A stretch of DNA of 34,594 nucleotides from Flavobacteriaceae bacterium UBA6268 (GTDB lineage: Bacteria; Bacteroidota; Bacteroidia; Flavobacteriales; Flavobacteriaceae), in assembly GCA_002440705.1 (NCBI GenBank), contig DJVA01000052.1, positions 1-34,594 of the forward strand. Direction: 5' to 3'. The stretch's first letter is position 1. Each line of letters begins with the position of its first letter. A program made the translations under genes and the position numbers. The notes below the pieces were generated by a model. The model saw only the letters and a list, made by a program, of their open reading frames with translations. It ran no database searches and was not told where the DNA came from. This document shows positions 29,609-34,594 of the stretch, in pieces.

Positions 29609-31300
29609 TTAACGAATCAATTTCTTATACTTGATGCGCTTAGGGATCAAATCGCCTCCCAAACGTTTCTTTTTATTTTCCTCATAGTCGCTGAACCCCC
29701 CTTCAAAGAAATACACTTCGCTATTTCCCTCAAAAGCAAGGATGTGCGTACATATTCGGTCCAAAAACCAACGATCGTGACTAATCACAACCGCACAGCC
29801 GGCAAAGTTTTCCAGTCCTTCCTCTAAAGCTCGTAGGGTGTTCACATCCAAATCGTTGGTAGGCTCATCCAACAACAACACATTCCCTTCTTCCTTCAAA
29901 GTCATGGCCAGGTGCAAGCGGTTACGCTCCCCTCCCGAAAGCATGGAAACCTTCTTGTTTTGCTCACTTCCAGAAAAATTAAACCGGCTCAAATACGCAC
30001 GGCTATTCACCTGCCTACCCCCCATTAGGATCAACTCTTGCTTGTCGCTGAAATTTTCCCAAATGGTTTTTTCAGGATCGATATTGGAATGACTTTGATC
30101 CACGTAAGCGATCTTGGCCGTATCCCCAACTTCAAAGGTTCCTTTATCGGGTTGGGTTTCGCCCATAATCATCTTAAAAATGGTGGTTTTTCCTGCCCCA
30201 TTGGGGCCAATGACCCCTACAATACCTGCTTGGGGTAATTTGAAATTTAGGTTTTCATACAACAATTTATCACCAAAGGCCTTGGACACCTCTTTTGCTT
30301 CGATAACGTTGGTTCCCAAACGGGGACCGTTGGGGATGTAGATTTCCAATTTTTCGTCCAGCTGCTTCTGATCCTGGGACATTAACTTGTCGTAATTCTG
30401 TAAACGTGCCTTTTGCTTCGATTGGCGGCCTTTTGGGGCCATCCTCACCCACTCCAGCTCGCGCTCGAGGGTTTTTTGCCGTTTGCTGGCCTGTTTCTGC
30501 TCTTGAGCCAATCGCTTCGATTTCTGGTCCAACCAAGAAGAATAGTTTCCTTTCCACGGAATCCCTTCCCCACGATCCAACTCTAAAATCCAACCGGCCA
30601 CGTTGTCCAAAAAATATCGGTCGTGTGTCACCGCAATGACAGTGCCCTTGTACTGTGCCAAATGGTGCTCTAACCAATGTACACTTTCGGCGTCCAAATG
30701 GTTCGTAGGCTCGTCCAATAAAAGCACATCGGGCTCTTGAAGCAGGAGTCGGCACAAAGCCACACGCCTGCGCTCACCACCAGAAAGTACCTTAATGGGA
30801 GTATCCCCTTCAGGAGTGCGCAGGGCGTCCATGGCTACTTCCAATTTGTTGTCCAGTTCCCAAGCGTTCGTTGCATCGATTTTGTCCTGAAGCTTGGCCT
30901 GTTTGTCCATCAACTCCTGCATTTTATCAGGATTTTCATAGACTTCCGGAAGTCCAAACTGATCGTTGATTTTATTGTATTCGTCCAACACATCCACCAC
31001 CTCCTTCACACCTTCCTTCACAATGTCGATAACGGTTTTGGAATCGTTCAATTGGGGTTCTTGTTCCAAGTAACCCACGGTATAGCCTGGAGCAAAAACA
31101 ACATCGCCTTGATGGTTTTTGTCCAGACCGGCAATGATTTTCAACAGGGTGGATTTACCACTTCCATTGAGGCCCAAAATGCCAATCTTCGCCCCATAAA
31201 AAAAGCTAAGGTAAATGTTCTTTAATACAGGGGTTTGGGCATTTTGATAGGTTTTCGACACCCCAGACATCGAAAAAATAACTTTCTTATCGTCAGACAT
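29609..31300 (-). CDS. ettA: Energy-dependent translational throttle protein EttA (ABC-F)
   Basis: A 563-residue soluble ABC-F ATPase that binds the ribosomal E site and gates elongation according to ATP level. Two ABC domains: Walker A GLNGSGKST (43-51) and GPNGAGKTT (about 362-370). Both have LSGGERRR/LSGGERNR signatures and LLLDEPTNHLD/LLLDEPTNDLD Walker B sites. Between them is the P-site tRNA interaction motif region WVRMAPKGRQSKQKARL (about 282-298), the feature that separates EttA from Uup and other ABC-F proteins. The tail RLGGDLIPKRIKYKKL is also typical. It is transcribed with the HAD gene at its 3' end; a -7 box lies just upstream. Confidence 0.95.
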   Translation of the reverse strand: MSDDKKVIFSMSGVSKTYQNAQTPVLKNIYLSFFYGAKIGILGLNGSGKSTLLKIIAGLDKNHQGDVVFAPGYTVGYLEQEPQLNDSKTVIDIVKEGVKEVVDVLDEYNKINDQFGLPEVYENPDKMQELMDKQAKLQDKIDATNAWELDNKLEVAMDALRTPEGDTPIKVLSGGERRRVALCRLLLQEPDVLLLDEPTNHLDAESVHWLEHHLAQYKGTVIAVTHDRYFLDNVAGWILELDRGEGIPWKGNYSSWLDQKSKRLAQEQKQASKRQKTLERELEWVRMAPKGRQSKQKARLQNYDKLMSQDQKQLDEKLEIYIPNGPRLGTNVIEAKEVSKAFGDKLLYENLNFKLPQAGIVGVIGPNGAGKTTIFKMIMGETQPDKGTFEVGDTAKIAYVDQSHSNIDPEKTIWENFSDKQELILMGGRQVNSRAYLSRFNFSGSEQNKKVSMLSGGERNRLHLAMTLKEEGNVLLLDEPTNDLDVNTLRALEEGLENFAGCAVVISHDRWFLDRICTHILAFEGNSEVYFFEGGFSDYEENKKKRLGGDLIPKRIKYKKLIR

Positions 31301-31315
31301 ATGCTACTATGTTTC

Positions 31316-31323
31316 TAAAACTA
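31316..31323 (-). promoter_or_regulatory. -7 box TAGTTTTA for ettA
   Basis: A TAnnTTTG-like box with one mismatch on the minus strand, 15 nt before the ettA ATG at 31300. It lies in the 43-bp gap after the 59-aa gene, so ettA may have its own promoter. Confidence 0.35.
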
Positions 31324-31343
31324 CTTGAAATCAAAAAAGGCAG

Positions 31344-31523
31344 TTATACCCTACCCTTCAACGCATTGAAAACCCATGCGATGGCAAAAAAACCGATGCC
31401 CACCGAGGCAAAGCCCCAACCGGCAACATCGTCGTATTTAAAAGCACCCATGGCAATGAGACCACATCCTACCACAATCATGATCAAGGTGGCCCACCCC
31501 AGTACTGTATTTTTATTCATCAT
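31344..31523 (-). CDS. Small membrane protein, CAL67264-like (59 aa)
   Basis: This minus-strand frame reads MMNKNTVLGWATLIMIVVGC then GLIAMGAFKYDDVAGWGFAS and ends VFNALKGRV. Two membrane helices are visible (about 8-27 and 37-54), joined by a short polar loop with KYDDV. It closely matches my memory of the flavobacterial 'CAL67264 family membrane protein', a conserved family of about 60 residues with no known function. Either of two adjacent ATG codons (31521-31523, 31518-31520) could start it. It lies 43 bp upstream of ettA on the same strand. A longer opposite-strand frame over the same bases is a shadow. Confidence 0.8.
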   Translation of the reverse strand: MMNKNTVLGWATLIMIVVGCGLIAMGAFKYDDVAGWGFASVGIGFFAIAWVFNALKGRV

Positions 31524-31547
31524 TTGAATTTTGGTTTTTTAGGCGTT

Positions 31548-31563
31548 CCCTGCCTAGGCAGGG
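31548..31563. repeat. 16-bp perfect palindrome in a GC-rich intergenic block
   Basis: CCCTGCCTAGGCAGGG is exact and is followed by CGGGCTTTCGG. It lies between the divergent 59-aa gene and the acyl-CoA carboxylase gene, in a small GC-rich patch like the one at 98-139. It is probably a dispersed extragenic repeat; no T-run follows to make it a terminator. Confidence 0.4.
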
Positions 31564-31666
31564 CGGGCTTTCGGTGTTACAAGGTAACCGCCTCAATCCC
31601 TAACGCGGATTTGCGCAAATATCGGGAAATAATCACACAAATGCGGCATCATTATGGGGCATTTCG

Positions 31667-31674
31667 TATTTTTG
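31667..31674 (+). promoter_or_regulatory. -7 box TATTTTTG for the acyl-CoA carboxylase gene
   Basis: A perfect TAnnTTTG match, 16 nt before the ATG at 31691. An exact 12-bp palindrome ATTTGCGCAAAT (31609-31620) lies 46 bp upstream and could be an operator. Confidence 0.5.
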
Positions 31675-31690
31675 GGCAAAGACCTATTGC

Positions 31691-33319
31691 ATGGACCTCA
31701 ACTTCAACAAAAACGAAGATCACAATAAGCTGTTACGCTCCGACTTACGAAAAAAACTGGCTCAAGTAAAACTGGGCGGCGGACAAAAGGGCATTGAAAA
31801 ACAACATGCCAAAGGAAAAATGACCGCTCGGGAGCGCATCGACTATCTGTTGGACCCAAAGAAGAACGCCATCGAAATTGGTGCCTTTGCAGGGGAAGGC
31901 ATGTATAAGGAGCACGGCGGATGCCCTAGCGGGGGTGTTGTCGTTAAAATTGGGTACATTCAAGGCAAGCTGTGCGTAGTGGTAGCTAACGATGCCACCG
32001 TTAAAGCAGGCGCATGGTTTCCCATTACTGGAAAAAAGAACTTAAGGGCACAGGAAATTGCGATGGAAAATCGGCTGCCCATTATTTATTTGGTCGATAG
32101 TGCTGGGGTGTACCTGCCTATGCAAGACGAAATCTTTCCCGATAAGGAACACTTTGGCAGGATCTTTCGGAACAACGCAGTTATGAGCAGTATGGGCATT
32201 ACCCAAATTGCAGCGGTAATGGGAAGCTGTGTTGCAGGAGGCGCCTATTTACCCATTATGAGTGACGAAGCTTTGATTGTTGACAAAACAGGAAGTATTT
32301 TTTTGGCAGGAAGCTATTTGGTGAAAGCTGCCATTGGCGAAAGTATCGACAATGAAACCCTAGGGGGTGCTACAACGCATTGTGAGATTAGTGGGGTAAC
32401 CGACTACAAAGCCAAGGACGACCAGGATGCCTTGGACACCATCAAAACGATTGTTTCAAAAATTGGAGAATTTGAAAAAGCGGGGTTCAACAGGGAATCT
32501 GCAGTAAAACCCAAAGAAAATCCCGAGGACATTTACGGAATCTTGCCAAAATCCCGTTCCGATCAGTACGACATGCTGGAAATCATCAAACGTTTGGTAG
32601 ACGACTCGGAATTTCAGCAATACAAGGAAGGGTATGGCAAAACCCTGTTAACCGGTTATGCACGTATCGATGGCTGGGCCGTGGGCATTGTGGCCAACCA
32701 ACGGGAAATGGTAAAAAACAAAAAAGGGGAAATGCAATTTGGCGGTGTCATTTACAGCGACAGTGCCGATAAGGCCACCCGATTTATAGCCAATTGCAAC
32801 CAAAAGAAGATCCCACTGGTCTTTCTACAGGATGTTACAGGGTTTATGGTAGGGAGCAAAAGCGAACACGGTGGCATTATTAAAGATGGTGCCAAAATGG
32901 TCAATGCCGTAAGCAACAGTGTGGTTCCAAAGTTTACGATCGTTATTGGCAATTCTTATGGTGCAGGAAATTATGCCATGTGTGGAAAGGCCTACGACCC
33001 TAGGTTGATTGCCGCTTGGCCCAGTGCCGAATTGGCCGTAATGAGCGGTAACAGTGCTGCAAAAGTATTGCTTCAAATTGAAACAGCTACCCTGAAGAAA
33101 CAAGGCAAGGAACTAACACCAGAAGACGAGAAAACATTATTTGATACCATCAAGGCGCGTTACGATGCCCAGATTTCTCCGTATTATGCTGCAGCCCGAC
33201 TTTGGACCGATGCAATTATAGACCCGTTGGAAACCCGTACTTGGATTTCGATGGGGATTGAAGCGGCCAATCATGCGCCCATAGAAAAGCAATTCAATTT
33301 AGGCGTTTTGCAAGTATGA
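31691..33319 (+). CDS. Acyl-CoA carboxylase carboxyltransferase (beta) subunit
   Basis: A 542-residue biotin-dependent carboxyltransferase that moves CO2 from carboxybiotin to an acyl-CoA. The N-terminal half has GKMTARERIDYLLD, then VANDATVKAGAWFPITGKK, LVDSAGVYLPMQDEIFPDKE, and MGSCVAGGAYLPIMSDE, which form the crotonase-fold oxyanion sites. The C-terminal half has LVFLQDVTGFMVGSKSE, GNSYGAGNYAMCGKAYDP and the FDTIKARYDAQISPYYAA tail. The FPDKEHFGRIF and GGAY...MSDE pattern is closer to methylcrotonoyl-CoA carboxylase than to propionyl-CoA carboxylase, so leucine breakdown is likely; this cannot be settled here. No alpha (biotin) subunit gene is adjacent. It is transcribed alone and converges on the T9SS gene with a 6-bp gap. 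Confidence 0.92.
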   Translation: MDLNFNKNEDHNKLLRSDLRKKLAQVKLGGGQKGIEKQHAKGKMTARERIDYLLDPKKNAIEIGAFAGEGMYKEHGGCPSGGVVVKIGYIQGKLCVVVANDATVKAGAWFPITGKKNLRAQEIAMENRLPIIYLVDSAGVYLPMQDEIFPDKEHFGRIFRNNAVMSSMGITQIAAVMGSCVAGGAYLPIMSDEALIVDKTGSIFLAGSYLVKAAIGESIDNETLGGATTHCEISGVTDYKAKDDQDALDTIKTIVSKIGEFEKAGFNRESAVKPKENPEDIYGILPKSRSDQYDMLEIIKRLVDDSEFQQYKEGYGKTLLTGYARIDGWAVGIVANQREMVKNKKGEMQFGGVIYSDSADKATRFIANCNQKKIPLVFLQDVTGFMVGSKSEHGGIIKDGAKMVNAVSNSVVPKFTIVIGNSYGAGNYAMCGKAYDPRLIAAWPSAELAVMSGNSAAKVLLQIETATLKKQGKELTPEDEKTLFDTIKARYDAQISPYYAAARLWTDAIIDPLETRTWISMGIEAANHAPIEKQFNLGVLQV

Positions 33320-33325
33320 CGCCTC

Positions 33326-34561
33326 TTATTCTTTGATGAACTTTTTAGATCTTCTCCCTAGATTGGTGTGGATGTCTAACAAATAAGCACCTGCGGGATA
33401 GGCCGAAATATCAAAATCATAGCTCCTTTTGCCTGCGGTTGGAACAATATCCCGAATCAGGCGTTTAATAAAAACGCCTTTCAAATCGTAGAGTTCCATC
33501 ACCACATGGTCGATGTGCGTAAAATTGATACTCACTTGAAGAACATCCTTAACCGGATTGGGAGCAATTGTCACATCGAGGTCTTTTTGCGAAGTCTCAT
33601 TAAAATTATTTACAGAGAGTACTTCTTGAAATTTATAAATCCTATCCCCGGAGCAATACCCTAGATCATCACTTAAAAAGAAGAAACGATTTAGGGTCCA
33701 TCCCAAACCAAGGGGCGTCCACGTGTCTCCACCGTCATTGGTTTCATGGAACCCAGAATTATGTCCACCCATCCAGCCTTTGGTATCGCTTACAAAGCCT
33801 ACTCCTTGCACATCGTTGTCTGGAAAGTTTTTCATGACCCAAGTGGCTCCACTGTCAAAGGATTTTGCCAGCCGGCCCTGTGAAGCCGATTCGATAGAAG
33901 CAAAAATATGGGTGTTGTTGTCGCGCAACTGTAATTTCCATACATAATCGCCCGTAACCCCTGAGTTGAATATTTCGGTCCAATTGACCCCTCCATCAAA
34001 GGTTTCGAGAATCACACCACCGTCGTACCCTTTTCCAGAAGCAAAACCGTGCATGGCGTCGATGAACAATACTTCCACAAGACCCGCAGCGTAAGCAGAC
34101 ATATCTTGGTAATCAAATGTTTGTCCGCCATCGGTAGTCTTAATCATATAGGCCGGGGTAAACCAGGCCCCTACTCCATAGAGGATATTCTCAGTTACGG
34201 CATCTAAACCACAAATGGCTTCCGGGTTGGGAGTAATGGTAACCAAAGACCAGTTTTGGCCTCCGTTGGTTGTTTTATAAAATTTACTATCCAAGGTGCC
34301 CAAAAATCCCACATTTTCGTTCAGAAATTCAATGTTTCGAAAATAATTGTTGTCTGAAAATTGAAACGTCCAACTTTCACCTCCGTCGGTGGTTTTATAG
34401 ACCATAGCCCCGGGGCCATCGGCTGCCCATCCCAGGTTTTCATCCAGAAAGAAAATATCGTCGAAGCGACCGGCTGATGGTGAATTTTCAAGCAGGCTCC
34501 ATTCTTGGGCAAAGGAACCAACGTAAAAAAGGAATATGATGGGAAATAGCACTTTTTTCAT
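33326..34561 (-). CDS. Secreted YCF48/BNR-like beta-propeller protein with T9SS sorting domain
   Basis: A 411-residue exoprotein. Residues 1-18 are a signal peptide (KKVLFPIIFLFYVGSFAQ). At least six Asp-box repeats follow, such as YKTTDGGESWTF, KTTNGGQNWSL, ETFDGGVNWTEI and ETNDGGDTWTPL, consistent with one beta-propeller. From about residue 330 the sequence is a type A T9SS sorting domain (IAPNPVKDVLQVSI, then YPAGAYLLDIHT and a Lys-rich end). It is a smaller relative of the protein at 26360-28918 in layout. No catalytic motif is visible; surface binding is the best guess. The full gene, with its promoter, lies inside the window. Confidence 0.9.
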   Translation of the reverse strand: MKKVLFPIIFLFYVGSFAQEWSLLENSPSAGRFDDIFFLDENLGWAADGPGAMVYKTTDGGESWTFQFSDNNYFRNIEFLNENVGFLGTLDSKFYKTTNGGQNWSLVTITPNPEAICGLDAVTENILYGVGAWFTPAYMIKTTDGGQTFDYQDMSAYAAGLVEVLFIDAMHGFASGKGYDGGVILETFDGGVNWTEIFNSGVTGDYVWKLQLRDNNTHIFASIESASQGRLAKSFDSGATWVMKNFPDNDVQGVGFVSDTKGWMGGHNSGFHETNDGGDTWTPLGLGWTLNRFFFLSDDLGYCSGDRIYKFQEVLSVNNFNETSQKDLDVTIAPNPVKDVLQVSINFTHIDHVVMELYDLKGVFIKRLIRDIVPTAGKRSYDFDISAYPAGAYLLDIHTNLGRRSKKFIKE

Positions 34562-34574
34562 GGCGTGTTTTTTT

Positions 34575-34582
34575 CAAAAATA
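34575..34582 (-). promoter_or_regulatory. -7 box TATTTTTG for the second BNR/T9SS gene
   Basis: A perfect TAnnTTTG match on the minus strand, 13 nt before the ATG at 34561. The -33 region is at the window edge. Confidence 0.5.
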
Positions 34583-34594
34583 AACTTTTAAATG

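Noticed and set aside
30270..31225. Several long frames opposite or inside ettA
   Set aside because: Compositional shadows of a long, strongly conserved gene; low-complexity, Arg/Pro-rich products.
31309..31527. Plus-strand frame of 72 codons in the gap between ettA and the carboxylase gene
   Set aside because: It is the shadow of the minus-strand 59-aa membrane protein gene, whose sequence looks far more protein-like and matches a known family.
1..34594. CRISPR array, tRNA, rRNA, transposon or prophage
   Set aside because: No regularly spaced repeats, no cloverleaf-like segment with CCA-type ends, and no transposase, integrase or phage structural gene was seen.

Overview
The window is chromosomal DNA from a marine-type flavobacterium (Bacteroidota, family Flavobacteriaceae or close). 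Four things point there. Gene starts lack Shine-Dalgarno sequences, and many lie 6-20 nt behind a TAnnTTTG box, the Bacteroidota -7 promoter element. Two secreted proteins carry Asp-box (BNR) repeats and a type IX secretion (T9SS) sorting tail. There is a fused ResB-CcsA cytochrome c maturation protein, and a TonB-dependent receptor with a carboxypeptidase-like N-terminal domain. I saw no rRNA, tRNA, CRISPR array, transposase, integrase or phage gene.

Layout. 1-760 is a degraded edge: the last 20 codons of a gene, a REP-like GC-rich repeat, an AT-rich orphan membrane protein gene, and a second diverged copy of the same gene tail. 762-4795 holds small plus-strand genes: an M50-like membrane protein with an odd HExxxH motif, two small membrane proteins, an RDD protein, two DUF1801-type proteins in tandem and a HAD phosphatase. 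4916-10753 holds a PfkB sugar kinase, a TonB-dependent outer membrane receptor, a TerC/Alx membrane protein and a beta-lactamase-fold lipoprotein, closed by a bidirectional terminator shared with a 56-aa membrane protein gene on the minus strand. 11146-14030 holds fumC and a 7TM receptor with a LuxR-like HTH, each followed by a strong terminator. 14030-17185 (minus) is ccsBA.

17322-26000 is a long plus-strand run: Rossmann/DUF2520 protein, KdsC, UbiA-type prenyltransferase, Maf, a lipoprotein and an MscS channel. It continues with a secreted PIG-L deacetylase, a 42-aa one-TM protein and a sodium:solute symporter; the last two junctions are coupled (stops and starts 0-1 nt apart). 26360-34561 holds a large BNR/T9SS exoprotein, then a minus-strand block (a 59-aa membrane protein, EttA and a HAD hydrolase), an acyl-CoA carboxylase beta subunit and a second, smaller BNR/T9SS protein on the minus strand.

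Most of the window is ordinary housekeeping and envelope biology. The best leads are the membrane-tethered 7TM-HTH regulator; the PIG-L/42-aa/symporter unit with a coiled-coil insertion in the symporter; the duplicated gene tails around an orphan gene at the left edge; a 19-bp perfect palindrome next to a -7 box at 17290-17308; and three conserved-looking small membrane proteins (42, 56 and 59 aa) that are easily missed. I do not see a convincing, wholly new multi-gene system. All functions are inferred from motifs read by eye; no database search was run.
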